Notes under the pieces: model-generated | What the model saw: only the letters and a program-made list of their open reading frames with translations | What the model was told of the DNA's origin: nothing | Database searches by the model: none | Position numbers and translations under genes: made by a program | In this document: positions 1 through 10,279 of the stretch, in pieces | How positions within the stretch are numbered: the stretch's first letter is position 1 | Layout: each line of letters opens with the position of its first letter | Assembly: GCF_004337985.1 (NCBI RefSeq) | Contig: NW_021940919.1 | Location: 1,523,874 to 1,587,873, forward strand | Length of the DNA stretch: 64,000 nt | Reading direction: 5' to 3' | DNA from: Pyricularia pennisetigena | Lineage: Eukaryota > Ascomycota > Sordariomycetes > Magnaporthales > Pyriculariaceae

Positions 1-115
1 AAAACAGCTGCGTGTATGCTGTAAAGATTTGATATGTTCAAATTCAATACTCAAGCTAGATGTACCGTGGGCGGGCCACTTTTTGCTCTGGCATTAAACT
101 TTCATTGCGACACGC

Positions 116-162
<47 letters not shown>

Positions 163-1635
163 ATTTCAAAATCGCGACCTACAGGTACTTCGCAATCTAA
201 TAACGTAGGAAATATTACCAAAACAAGCAAACCCCCCAACTCCCCGCCCTGCCCACAACTGTATAAATGTGTTAATTTCTACCTTTACCACCACAGGAAA
301 GTCTTATGGCCGGATTGCGGACTTTTAATGCATTGAAAAACAGGGGCAAAAACTCGCCGGTACAAACAATCAATGTTTAGTCTTTACTGGCTTGCGGCCG
401 CGCGGATGGAACGCGTCAGAGCGAGTAGAGAGGAGTGGCTGTGAATGAGTTGTCGCTAGTCGTGGGCCAGCGATCACATCTATATAGCTAGAAGAAAAGA
501 ATACACAATCTGACCTTGAATAATTGACTTGAGTCGGCTTTTGCTACGATAGATCTCCATTCCCAGCCTCCACTCGTGGCTTTTACGTCGGCAACATCCT
601 TACGCGGCCCCATTCTATTGGGAACGAAACGAGCAGGGGAAAGTCGACTGAGCTTCTGGTTTAATTATACATGGTTTCACAGTTCAACTCTAATAAAGTG
701 CAATCGTTTAGTCAAAGAGCAAAGGTCGTAACATGCATCAGCGATTATCATCGAGTTTGATAAAATTCTTGGCTCCTGATTTTCAGGGCAGGTAAAAGTA
801 CTGTGCAATTCCTCGTGTAGCTTTTGTATCCACCAGAAAACCTTTACCGCATTTATTTTCTGTAGTTTATCCCAAGCAATCCTTCGTCGCTATTTTCCGG
901 GCAAATACAACAATAACAACCAGTAGAAATTTCCTTACTTACCACACAAACAGCCTTTAATTTTACTTTAGTCTTAATTCGTGGTATGTCTTACGGGTGT
1001 CGTGGGTCTGAATGTTGTCCGAAGATTTGGAATGGATTACTGCACATGGCCAACGTAATAAATAGATTTTACATTAACGGTCTTATATGGGCGTCAAATA
1101 CAACCGTAAAATGGGTGTGGTTTTAGATGATAAATTTGGTTAGCCCTGAAATCTATCCGGACAAAGTACAGTATGCTGGACGGCAAATTTTACAAAAACA
1201 TTTTGCTTTCTAGTGGGCGGTGATGGTGGTTGCAATTTACCAATTACATGGCTGATTTGCTTGTCAGCTTTGCCATATGCGTTTTGGTTGGCACGACCAG
1301 CGGTATCATGTGGTTTTACGGGGTTGATAAATTGGTTAGTTCCACGGTGTCCACGCGGTCAGCCCAGATATTGGAAGCAGTGGAGCGAATACTGCCGCAA
1401 TGTGCTGTGGCAGTTCATATTGCGTCTCCGGTGAACACTTTTTGATTGAAAAGTATGTACAAGAGCAGCAAAAAGTGGCACGGCTTTGTTTTACCATGTT
1501 TGCAACAAAATATCGGAGATACATATGCATACCGTAATGAGCGGAAAGAGCTTCAGACTAGGCTATATATTGCTTGGTGCTCAAGGCACCAGATCATCGC
1601 TGCCGATACATCATTTGCTTCTTGCTTCGTAGAGG
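1..1635. other. Left-edge region without a recognised gene
   Basis: No coding region here is convincing. The open frames are short, overlap in several frames and show no domain. The one visible structure is a long T tract near the left edge. A frame at 1248-1445 has a hydrophobic start but no other support. Base composition is mixed, less AT-rich than the region to its right. Confidence 0.6.
117..158. repeat. Homopolymer tract of 42 T
   Basis: An unbroken run of about 42 T residues. Two more runs of about 40 A occur at 28369-28408 and 42083-42122. The exact length is probably unstable and may be limited by assembly. Confidence 0.9.
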
Positions 1636-1745
1636 TAGTCTCAGGGCTCAGACTAGAACCCCCCTGCGTTGCAGGGTGGACCGAGCGCTCCATATACCTT
1701 TTAGCCACATGGCTTTTCGGCCAATCAGATTGGCCGAAACATAGG
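1636..1745 (+). repeat. End fragment of dispersed repeat family X
   Basis: The sequence beginning TAGTCTCAGGGCTCAGACTA, followed by a CTGCG-type GC-rich stretch and a block ending in GGCCGAAA, recurs at 14683, 17172, 18827 (reversed) and 23904. Only the outer end of the family is present. It stops at about 1745, where AT-rich DNA begins. Confidence 0.7.
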
Positions 1746-2769
1746 GTTCCTTTTAATTTGAAGAAATTATGTCAAATGTTAATATATGTGGCTGTGGGTG
1801 TATAAAATTAATATTACATATATATATATTATATAATACTGAGATTATTACACAAATAAAATTTTTAAAGGAATAAGCTAACTTGCATTGTGATATCTCG
1901 AGGTTTTCCATTTTTCTGGTAACGTCGGGTACCCCCTGATGGCCACCCAAAAATAACAACACTTTTATTTTTATCCTCCAACTTCTATTATAAATATCTC
2001 GACGATTTTTCCTTTTTGGATGCACTTTCTTCTGATTTTAATTTTCCAGCTTCCAATAAAACAATATACCGAAAATCAGCTTATTTGCGCTATCAAAAAC
2101 GTTAATAATGGCGAATTATATTCAAAAACCTCCCGAAAATAGGGTATACCTAAAAATACATTTCGTTACCGTTTTTAAAGTTTTCAACCTTATAAATAAA
2201 TACAAAACCCTTTTTAAAAACCTTTTATTAAATAGAAAAAACATTTAATTAATTAAATATTTGCCAAAACAATTCTAGGGTTTCCACCAATGCACCAAAA
2301 ACTACGTTGTTTTGCAAAACAAATTTTTTAAACCGCCGGTAAAATATAAAATTTTAAAAAATGTTGGAAAACCTGTTTTTTGGTTCATTATCCAATTTGT
2401 AAAACCCAAAAACCCCGTCGAATAAAAAACGCCCGGGTTAATAAAACTATTACGGAAATAATTAGATTTTGGTAATTTTATATTATTAGCCCCGTTACTA
2501 ACGATGTTAAACCGGAAATTCGGTGTAATATGGACGAAACCGGTAAAATGGAAAATAAAACATTTAACGGCTTAATATTAGGTTTTAACGGAATCCGGCC
2601 TTTACAGCGAAAAAAGCCCGAAACGCGGGGTTAAACGATTATAATCGAATATATATCGGTTACAAATATTATTATACATCCTTTCGTTATATTTAAAAGA
2701 AAAAGCGTATAATAATAATAGTTTCCAATAGATTTAAACCTTTTTAATAATTAGTAATTTTATATAACC

Positions 2770-2962
2770 TGTCACGGCCAGGGTAAGCATAGCACGGAAG
2801 CTAGTCTATTGGCGCCTATCGACGAAGATTCTACTCTGAGGAGAGGAAAGGAAACAAACAAAGTTCTGAGCTTGACGCGACGTCGATAAAGGTATCACCC
2901 TGGTGGGTCGTTGGTCCAGGGTCAGGGTTAGGGTCTGGTGATCTCATGGTCCAAATGTCACA
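2770..2962 (-). repeat. 3' LTR of the gypsy element
   Basis: 193 bp, the downstream LTR in the minus-strand sense. Comparison with 8444-8636 shows no difference by eye. It contains TTAGGG-like strings by chance. A diverged relative lies at 22671-22861. Confidence 0.95.
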
Positions 2963-2974
2963 CTACCCCCTTCC
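2963..2974 (-). promoter_or_regulatory. Polypurine tract for plus-strand DNA synthesis
   Basis: On the minus strand the sequence GGAAGGGGGTAG lies directly against the 3' LTR. This is the expected position and composition for the RNase H-resistant primer of LTR retrotransposons. Confidence 0.8.
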
Positions 2975-3020
2975 AAACCTCGTATGTCGACGCAGGAGAT
3001 CATGCGAGGCTCTTGTCAAG

Positions 3021-6000
3021 TTAACCATGTCGTCGCTTTTTCCTTTTACCGTTTAACTCTCCATGCTCCGCCACGTTATCCTCCTGATTCGGTTCGTCCA
3101 ACTTATCCTCGGCAGCGGCTTTTATCCAGATTGCCAATCGCTTCGGCGGTCCTGCGGCATCTTTGTACTTCTTGTGGAAGTCGTCAAGGGCTGTCGCTGA
3201 ATTCTTGAAATTTTCAGCCGGGTACCACGTGTCGTCTGGATCACATCCTTGCCATACGACCTGGTATTGCAATGTCTTACTCCGGCCAAATAATCGGGAC
3301 GCTAGAACTTTATCGACCACAAACTCTGGTTCTCCGTTGATCTCTTCTGGCGGAGGCGGCTCTCTTTTCTGTTGTGGTAATGGGTCCATTGCGGCTTTGC
3401 GGAGGCGGTCTGCGTGGAACAAGTTTTTTCCTTTAAACGATTCAGGTACGTCCAGAATATAGCTATATCCTCGTTCTTCTAGAATCTGCCATGGTCCGGT
3501 CCACTGTGAATCCAGTCTGGTCGTCGGTGCGGTCGTCGGAAACCCTTTTTTCTTGACGAAAACATAGTCGTTAACCCCAAAATCTACTGGTCGCCGCTTT
3601 TTGTTGGCTTGTTCTTCCTGCCTCGCCTGCGTTTTTAGCGCGTTTTGGCGAGCCAACTCTTGGACTTCTTTAGTCTGGCGGACGATCTGCAGCGCTTTTC
3701 GTTTCTGGTCTGAATCAACGGTCGTGGTTGGCAGGTCGGTGGACAGCGGGTTTCGGGGTTCGGTCCCGAGCACTACCTTTAACGGGCACATACCAAGGCT
3801 GGAATGCCACGCGGCGTTGTGGGCAAAATCCAAAGCAGGCAAATGTACGCTCCAACTGGTCTGGTATTTGTCGATATAAAACCGCAGCTTTTGGTCCAGT
3901 TCCTGGTTGGTTATCTCTACGGCACCTTGTGTTTGAGGGTGCAGGGCGCTGCCGTGTCGGTGTTTAGTACCCGTGAGTTCATTTATCGTCGCCATGAATT
4001 CGGAGATGAACGGCCCGGCGTTGTCGCTAATCCAAACGAAAGGTAGTCCTAGGAAACGGTATAGGTATCGGTAATATCGGGAGGCCAGGATTTCTGCTGT
4101 GTCGGTCTTCTGTCCTGGGATGGTGGCTATCAGGCGACTGAACTTGCAAACGAACACCCACACGTAGTCGTATCCGAACTTGTCTTTGGGCATGTCCTTT
4201 CCGTCAACTGCTACATGTTCCCAAACGTAATTCGGTATCGGTAGCGGATGCAATAGGCCCGGGGTCTTGTCGTGTCTGCCTTTATTTCGCTCGCAGTCGT
4301 GACAGTTTTTGATGTATTTCCGAATGGTTTGACTCATGCCCTCCCAAAAATACCGTCTTTTGATCATTTGTATCGTCTTGTTCTGTCCTGCGTGGGCGAA
4401 TATTTTGGGCTCGTGAGCTTCACGGATCAGAGCGGTCCTCAAAAAAATCTGTCCGTCTAAAGTCGTTTCCGGGACGACTAGCTTTCCTTGGTGTTGGCCT
4501 AGCTTTTGCTTTTCGTTCTCTTGTCGTATTAGGTCTACCAAATCTGCGCCGCTCACCACGTGGGCGTTTGGGTCGGCAGTGCTGACGGCGGCCACCGTAG
4601 GTGTGATCTTCTCAGGTGGGATTAAAGTCATTGTTCGTTCTTCTTTTTCCCGAGCTTTAACTGTTGGAAGGTCTGCCGTCTTGCGGGACAGGGCATCGGC
4701 GGCTATATTGTCTTTGCCGCGGCGGTACTGAAACGTAATGTTGAAGTTGGCCAGGAAATCTGCCCAACGCACCTGTCGAGTCGAAAGGAGTCGTTTTGTG
4801 GAATAGTAAACTAAAGCTTGGTGGTCTGTAACCACGAAAAAGCTTGTCCCCAACAATTCTGGTTCGTAATGTTTCAGCGTTTGAACCACTGCCAGCAGCT
4901 CTCGGTCTTGGATCGGGTATGCGCGTTCTGCTGGGGTCATCGTTTTTGAGAAATATCCCACAGGCTTCCATTCTCCACCCGGTTGCTGTTGCCAGATTGC
5001 TCCGCCGGTCGCGTTGCGTGAGGCGTCGGTTTCTACCTTGGTCGGTCGGCCTGGGGTAAAAAATGCCATAACCGGTGCATCGCAGGCTAAACGTTTCATT
5101 TCCTCAAATGCTCGCCTCTGTTCGGGGCCCATAGCGAATTTGGCGTCTTTCTTCAACAGTCGGTTCAACGGCTCAGCGACGCTGCTGGCATGGTGGCAAA
5201 ACATTCGAATGTAATTGCACAATCCCAAAAAGGAACGCACGGCTGTTTTGGACGTGAGGTCTTCGAACTTCCAATCGCTAATTGCCTGCAGTTTGTCTGG
5301 ATCGATACGGATGCCCAGACCTGCGTCCATAACGATGCCAAGATAATCGACCGTGGTAACGTTGAATCGAGACTTTTTAATATCTCCCTGGAGGTCGACT
5401 CGGCTTAATCGGTAAATAACCTCTTCTACTTGGTCCCAATGTTCTTCTTCGTTTCCGTCGGAATAAACCAAAACATCGTCGGCGTATGCGCTGGCGAACA
5501 AGTCCAAAAGTTCATTTAGCTGAGCGTTGATAAATGACTGCCACCAAGCTGGGCCGACCTTTAGCCCAAAGGGAAGCACCTTCCATTGAAAGGTGCCCTG
5601 TCGGGTGCGAAAAGCAGTGAGGTACTCTGAGCCAACCGCCATACGTAACCGGTTGAAAGCTCGAATAATGTCGATTTTTGTAAACCTCTTTGCATTGCGA
5701 CAATTAAAAATAGTTCCGTTGACATCCGGGGCTGGTACGAATCGATCTTTCAAAAACTGGTTGATCCATCGGTAGTCGGTGCAAAAACGGCGTTCTTTGG
5801 AGTGTGGTTTAGGTACGAACAGGACAGGCGCTGGGTCGGCCTGCATACAGGGTTCGATAAACCCAATGCGCAGCAGCTCGTCGACTGTTTCCTTTTCGAG
5901 CGGCAGGAATTCCACAGGTGTCCTGTACGTCGGAGGCGATCCTGTTTTCGGCTTGTCTAGCTCCAAAATTACATCGTGCCCTGGGCGATGTGGAGGCAGG

Positions 6001-6938
6001 TTGGTGGAAGCTGCTTTCGAAAAGAATCCCTCCAGGTGAGCGAGTCGGGATGGCAGTTTGCTTCGGACCAGTTCGACATGGTCGGGGTCTTCATCTTCCG
6101 GGAACGGGATTGGTTCTCCCTTGTTGGTTTTCCATTGGTACGAACGGCCGACGGCAGATAGGCTGATGGCGGGTTTTTCGGGTCCAATTTCTAACGTGAT
6201 GGGCTGCGTGGGTATTGGGCACGATTTCCATCGCTTTTGTCGGGGGTCGGTGTCCAGTTTGTGTTGAAGGGCGGCTATGTTTACAACGTCTCGGTCCTCA
6301 CCCAAGACGACCGGGGTCGTTGGTCTGGGTTCTAAAAAGGTTGTTTGGCGCCACGGTCGTCCAAGTATTTGCACACTTTTGGTTTCCCGTTCGAATGCTC
6401 GGTCGCGCCGCTCTGCATCGGCTTGTGCAACCGGATCGGGCTTGTCCAACATGTTCGGAAGTCTAATGGCTGGCGAGAATTTTGCCAGCGACGGTGTCCT
6501 TTCAGGCCATGCGAACGTTTGCGTTTTCGGGTGGATCCAAACATCCTGTTCAACTAGCCAATCCTGCCCAATAAACATATCATGTCCACTTTCCGTCACG
6601 TAAAACATTTGGTTGCTGAACCGGCGTCCATCGATTTCCAAGGTCGCTTTTAGTTTGTGCGTAATGCGTCCTGCGTCCTGTTTGCGGTAATCCGACAAAA
6701 GTAGCGGGGTTTTTAACCTTTGAAGCCGGGCTCCTAGCCGTTCTGCGGCTTGTTCAGCGATTGCTGGGCTGATCAAAAGAGAAATGTCTGCTCCGGTGTC
6801 ACAAAGAGCTTTAACTGATAGTGCTACGCCATTAACCTGTATCTGAGTTCGAATGATGAAAGATTTAGGTCGTGGGTTACTACCAATCTGAGCTATCGTA
6901 GACATCTGGACCACCGAGGAGGCTTGCGGCGGTCTCAC
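3021..6938 (-). CDS. pol: Pol polyprotein (protease, RT, RNase H, integrase, chromodomain)
   Basis: A 1305-codon open frame entered by -1 frameshifting from gag; its first frame codon is GTG and its first ATG is codon 12. Visible domains: aspartic protease DTGAD near residue 47; reverse transcriptase with the catalytic YADD box; RNase H with the ETDAS motif; integrase with an HHCC zinc region followed by D, D and E residues in VAVDGK, SDNAG and the block after HPQTQG; and a C-terminal chromodomain (EFVVDKVLASR to a DDTWYPAENF box), thought to steer integration to chromatin marks. The tail is lysine/arginine-rich. All catalytic residues I can check are present and no stop interrupts the frame, so the product is probably functional. 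An unspliced genomic RNA would express it as Gag-Pol. Confidence 0.95.
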   Translation of the reverse strand: MRPPQASSVVQMSTIAQIGSNPRPKSFIIRTQIQVNGVALSVKALCDTGADISLLISPAIAEQAAERLGARLQRLKTPLLLSDYRKQDAGRITHKLKATLEIDGRRFSNQMFYVTESGHDMFIGQDWLVEQDVWIHPKTQTFAWPERTPSLAKFSPAIRLPNMLDKPDPVAQADAERRDRAFERETKSVQILGRPWRQTTFLEPRPTTPVVLGEDRDVVNIAALQHKLDTDPRQKRWKSCPIPTQPITLEIGPEKPAISLSAVGRSYQWKTNKGEPIPFPEDEDPDHVELVRSKLPSRLAHLEGFFSKAASTNLPPHRPGHDVILELDKPKTGSPPTYRTPVEFLPLEKETVDELLRIGFIEPCMQADPAPVLFVPKPHSKERRFCTDYRWINQFLKDRFVPAPDVNGTIFNCRNAKRFTKIDIIRAFNRLRMAVGSEYLTAFRTRQGTFQWKVLPFGLKVGPAWWQSFINAQLNELLDLFASAYADDVLVYSDGNEEEHWDQVEEVIYRLSRVDLQGDIKKSRFNVTTVDYLGIVMDAGLGIRIDPDKLQAISDWKFEDLTSKTAVRSFLGLCNYIRMFCHHASSVAEPLNRLLKKDAKFAMGPEQRRAFEEMKRLACDAPVMAFFTPGRPTKVETDASRNATGGAIWQQQPGGEWKPVGYFSKTMTPAERAYPIQDRELLAVVQTLKHYEPELLGTSFFVVTDHQALVYYSTKRLLSTRQVRWADFLANFNITFQYRRGKDNIAADALSRKTADLPTVKAREKEERTMTLIPPEKITPTVAAVSTADPNAHVVSGADLVDLIRQENEKQKLGQHQGKLVVPETTLDGQIFLRTALIREAHEPKIFAHAGQNKTIQMIKRRYFWEGMSQTIRKYIKNCHDCERNKGRHDKTPGLLHPLPIPNYVWEHVAVDGKDMPKDKFGYDYVWVFVCKFSRLIATIPGQKTDTAEILASRYYRYLYRFLGLPFVWISDNAGPFISEFMATINELTGTKHRHGSALHPQTQGAVEITNQELDQKLRFYIDKYQTSWSVHLPALDFAHNAAWHSSLGMCPLKVVLGTEPRNPLSTDLPTTTVDSDQKRKALQIVRQTKEVQELARQNALKTQARQEEQANKKRRPVDFGVNDYVFVKKKGFPTTAPTTRLDSQWTGPWQILEERGYSYILDVPESFKGKNLFHADRLRKAAMDPLPQQKREPPPPEEINGEPEFVVDKVLASRLFGRSKTLQYQVVWQGCDPDDTWYPAENFKNSATALDDFHKKYKDAAGPPKRLAIWIKAAAEDKLDEPNQEDNVAEHGELNGKRKKRRHG

Positions 6939-8272
6939 TCTTTTCCCGATTCGTCTGTGGTTTCCGAATCTAAGCTACTCGTTTGTTGCTTCGGCTTCAC
7001 TGCTTTGACATCCCTTATTCTCTCTTTTTCGGGACAATCTTTGGAATTATGGCCACCCCTTCCGCACATGAAACAGGTGTTGGCATCCCAATGCGCCTTT
7101 TTCTCCTCATAAGTCAGTGAGCGACCGGCCTTAGCCATCGTGATTGGTTCCGTTCTATCCCCTTGATAATCTTTGGGCTTGTAGCGCGAACGGACTTTCG
7201 TCGAAGCTGTTTTCTGCCTGCTCCGGGTCTCGTTCTTCGTGCTGGTCTTGTCGGTGCTCTCTCGGTCTTTGCGCCTTTCTTGTGCCAGTTGGTTGCTGTA
7301 GACGGCTTTGGTAACGTACTGGCAAAACGTCTCGTAGTCTATGTCGATGTTCTCACTATCGTGCAGCAGACGGTGATCGAGGTCGGCGGGTATACATCCC
7401 CACAAGGTTTGCTTCCAGTCTTCTTCCCGAACCTTTGCTTGCTGGGCTAGTGAATTAAACGTGGCAATAAACTCGTGGATATCTTGGCCCTTGCCTAGCT
7501 CAAACTCGTGTTTCTTAAGGGCTTCTCTGGCAGCTATGGACTGGTTGGGGTCGTGGTACATGGATTCTAGGATTTGGATCATTTCGGCTGCTGATGAAAA
7601 GGGGCGTGTAACTGAAACGTAACGAGTAATCATTGCTTTCTCGGCTTTGTCCTCGAGCAAATTCATCAGGTAACGCATCCGACTTTTCTCAGTCCTAAAA
7701 ATGGCGACATCTTCTTCGAATTTGTCGGCCACCTTTATCAGCCAGCTATCAAATTGCGTCTTGTCTCCTGCGAACTTTGGGGGTGAATCGGCTCTGGCTT
7801 TTGCTTTGTCATTGTAAGCAGGGTTGATGCCGCCTGTTCCTTGGAACTCGGTAAAGGCTGGCCAAGCGGCCATCCCTTTTGCTTTGAAACTCGTTCCGCC
7901 GAATGCACTTTCCACTGATGGCTCTCGGTGCCTTAATTCTCTGTAGGGCCTGGGGCTGGGTGTGTCGTTTCTCAACGCGTTTCTTAGCCTAAGTATTTCC
8001 GCTTCTAGCCTAGCGATCTCGCTGGCTGGGTCGTTTGCGTCGCCCATCATTCTGGGGTTGTTTTCTTGTGCGTTCACGTTGAGCTCCGGGGACCGCGAAG
8101 AAGATGCAACTTCGATTTCGTCCTCGACACTGGACTTGGTGCCTGGGCGAAAGTCTGTTTCGCTTTCTGATCGGGTCGGGTCGTCGATGGGGCGGTCTGT
8201 TTGCTCCGTCTGGTTCGTAATCAATCTTTGTGATTTCCTGCTCGCAGGTGGATGGTCCTTCAGCCTGGGCAT
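6935..8272 (-). CDS. gag: Gag protein with CCHC zinc knuckle
   Basis: A 445-residue capsid/nucleocapsid protein. The N-terminal 120 residues are polar and rich in Ser, Pro and Glu. The middle (about 150-340) resembles retrotransposon Gag capsid domains, including the stretch around RMRYLMNLLEDKAEKAM. Near residues 400-413 is a single zinc knuckle of the form C-x2-C-x4-H-x4-C (CFMCGRGGHNSKDC), which would bind the element RNA. The stop TGA overlaps the start of the pol frame. The start ATG at 8272 lies about 170 bases inside the 5' LTR, a normal leader length. The gene is undamaged. Confidence 0.92.
   Translation of the reverse strand: MPRLKDHPPASRKSQRLITNQTEQTDRPIDDPTRSESETDFRPGTKSSVEDEIEVASSSRSPELNVNAQENNPRMMGDANDPASEIARLEAEILRLRNALRNDTPSPRPYRELRHREPSVESAFGGTSFKAKGMAAWPAFTEFQGTGGINPAYNDKAKARADSPPKFAGDKTQFDSWLIKVADKFEEDVAIFRTEKSRMRYLMNLLEDKAEKAMITRYVSVTRPFSSAAEMIQILESMYHDPNQSIAAREALKKHEFELGKGQDIHEFIATFNSLAQQAKVREEDWKQTLWGCIPADLDHRLLHDSENIDIDYETFCQYVTKAVYSNQLAQERRKDRESTDKTSTKNETRSRQKTASTKVRSRYKPKDYQGDRTEPITMAKAGRSLTYEEKKAHWDANTCFMCGRGGHNSKDCPEKERIRDVKAVKPKQQTSSLDSETTDESGKE
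6941..6947 (-). promoter_or_regulatory. -1 ribosomal frameshift slippery heptamer GGGAAAA
   Basis: In the gag frame the heptamer reads G GGA AAA, a canonical X XXY YYZ slippery site. It ends three bases before the gag stop TGA (6937-6935), with one codon, GAG, between. A -1 slip here leads directly into the pol frame, which is open across the junction. I did not model the downstream RNA structure. Confidence 0.8.
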
Positions 8273-8431
8273 AGGTCGGATCGGTCGTGGTCGGGGACTG
8301 GAATTGCCGTTCCTGTCGAACTCCGGTCGGGTCGGGTCTGTCGGGTGCGGATTTATTTTCGTCGCTCGCCAGCGGCGTAAAGATAAGTTGTTGCGCCTTA
8401 TTTGTTAATCGCTAGGCCAGCGATTCTTTAG

Positions 8432-8441
8432 AGAGTAGAAT
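8432..8441 (-). promoter_or_regulatory. Primer-binding site, complementary to the element's own LTR (self-priming type)
   Basis: Two bases downstream of the 5' LTR the minus strand reads ATTCTACTCT. Its exact reverse complement, AGAGTAGAAT, occurs inside the LTR at 8502-8511. No tRNA 3'-end complement beginning TGG is seen at this place. This is the arrangement of Tf1/sushi-group elements, where the 5' end of the transcript folds back as primer. It predicts an RNA start at about 8511. Confidence 0.7.
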
Positions 8442-8443
8442 TG

Positions 8444-8636
8444 TGTCACGGCCAGGGTAAGCATAGCACGGAAGCTAGTCTATTGGCGCCTATCGACGAA
8501 GATTCTACTCTGAGGAGAGGAAAGGAAACAAACAAAGTTCTGAGCTTGACGCGACGTCGATAAAGGTATCACCCTGGTGGGTCGTTGGTCCAGGGTCAGG
8601 GTTAGGGTCTGGTGATCTCATGGTCCAAATGTCACA
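8444..8636 (-). repeat. 5' LTR of the gypsy element
   Basis: 193 bp, the upstream LTR in the minus-strand sense, followed by the target duplication TAACC. If the self-priming reading is right, U3 is 8636-8512 and R begins at about 8511. Confidence 0.95.
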
Positions 8637-9625
8637 TAACCGAACACGGGTGAGCAAATAACGAAACGGTTATTAAATGGTTAAAAAACATTTATTCCGT
8701 ATACCCAATTTTAACCTTTAAAAAACGGTTATTAGTTTTCGACGGTTATGGATTATATATAACGGACGAATTTATATTTTTTTATTTGCAAAATAATATT
8801 TAATTCTTATATTTACCCCTTTATTCGTTATACGTTCTTCAACCATTGGACTTATCGGGTTTTAGGCCGTTAAAAAAGGTTTATCGAGGTTAATTTGGGT
8901 TGATTAACCAATCTTGCTTTTTAACAATTGATGGAAAACGAAATTTTTTTTTGCTATAATATAACCAAATCGAAAATATTTACAGTAAAAAATATTTAAT
9001 TTGGGTGGCGTATAACGGGTTTATAACCGGTAAATTGAGTTAAACCATTTTTAAGCCCTTTATTGTTAAAAAATAGCAACGCCAACGTTATAAAAAAGAA
9101 AAATAACGGTTTATAAAAGGATAAAATACCGGAAAATTTAACCCAAGAAATTAACGACCGGTCTTTATTTATTTGGAAAACCCCTAAAGCAACCGGAAAT
9201 ATTCGATTTTAATTGCCAAAATTCTCCCAATCCAATAAAACCAGCGCTATATTACGTTGTTTAATTGCCAAAACCCAAAAAAATTTCGAAATTAAAAAAG
9301 AATTTTTGGCTAACGCGTAATAAAAAATTAACTTACTGGAAATACAGTTGGAAATAACACGGCCGGCGAAAAAAGGGTAATTCCAGATTTAAACGAGTTG
9401 TTGGTTCATAAATAAAATATTATTGGAACGTAGGAAAATAATATAAAAAACCTGGAATTTTTAATTGATAAAAAAGAGGATAATAAACCGGAACAACCTT
9501 AAAACGATTGTATTTTTGTGCGTTGATAGTTTTGTATTTAAATTAGTTGATAAAAGTAGTTATTTCGTTGTTAGATTTTTAGGTGTGGCCACCAGGTGGG
9601 GTGGCCATCAGGGGGTACCCGACGC

Positions 9626-10279
9626 TAAATATGACATGTTTATACCTGCTTTAGTTCCAGTTAAATTTAAATAAATGACAAAGCATTCACATGATAAGCA
9701 CACAAATTGTACAATTTGAAAGCACTGCCATATTGTCATTTCAAATGCATATATAATTTATGTTGAAACTTAGTAATTTTTGGTAACGTTAATATGCCAA
9801 ATTTTCAATGGTTTGCAAATAGTAATGCTAGAAAGCTTTAACAGTACCTATAATTAGCCTTGAATTGTATAAAATATATCTTTGCTCCTCTTATATGTTA
9901 TGTATTCACATAAATGAAGTTGAAATCTCAAGGAAATAAAATAAAATGAGCATTTGTGTAGTTGAAATATAAACGATACAGACTATCATGAATCAAAAAA
10001 TACGTTAGTGTTAGGCTATTTTCCCAATTTTTATTTCATTATTCCCAAAATTGGTAGTAATATAAAAGTATCTCGGTTATGAGTTTATTTTAAGAAAGAT
10101 TTACCTTCTTCAGTCCCTAATTTCGAAGACTATATAGTTAAATATATGCTAAAAGCTGGTAAAATTATAATATATATATGTATATACATGTATATTTATT
10201 GCCGCCTACATGTAAAAGATTCTTAATTTTCTCAGAAAATTAAAATTATATTGAATAAAACTCAAAGTTAATAAATAAC
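9626..10279. other. AT-rich DNA without a recognised gene
   Basis: Nothing codes here. The stretch is strongly AT-rich, with TA-rich strings such as that near 10160-10195. It may be a decayed repeat, but no ends are visible. Confidence 0.5.

Larger units (their letters stand above)
2770..8636 (-). mobile_element. Intact Ty3/gypsy chromodomain LTR retrotransposon
   Basis: A complete 5867-bp element on the minus strand. It has 193-bp LTRs identical by eye (TGTCAC...GTCACA) and the 5-bp target duplication TAACC (2765-2769 and 8637-8641). It carries a primer-binding site, a polypurine tract, intact gag and intact pol with domain order protease, reverse transcriptase, RNase H, integrase, chromodomain. 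That order and the chromodomain place it with the chromoviruses. The absence of mutation inside heavily mutated DNA marks it as a young insertion. MAGGY-like elements of Pyricularia are of similar size, but I recall a longer LTR for MAGGY, so I do not assign a family name. Confidence 0.95.
1922..9625 (+). mobile_element. RIP-degraded Fot1/pogo-like transposon (copy A), split by a retrotransposon
   Basis: The element begins ACGTCGGGTACCCCCTGAT at 1922 and ends with the inverted copy at 9625. It is flanked by TA (1920-1921 and 9626-9627), the usual duplication for Tc1/mariner-class insertion. Its interior aligns along its length with the intact transposase gene at 19295-20902, but is saturated with C-to-T and G-to-A changes and full of stops, as expected from repeat-induced point mutation. 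A gypsy element occupies 2770-8636, so the original element is about 1.83 kb (1922-2769 plus 8642-9625). Its terminal repeats differ from those of the element at 19144, so it is a related but separate family. Confidence 0.88.

Noticed and set aside
1230..1445. Short frame with hydrophobic N-terminus as a secreted protein
   Set aside because: The first codon is TTG, the ATG start at 1248 gives 65 residues with no clear cleavage site, and overlapping frames of similar length exist.
2920..2940. TTAGGG-like string as telomeric repeat
   Set aside because: A single occurrence inside the LTR, present in both LTRs; no tandem array.
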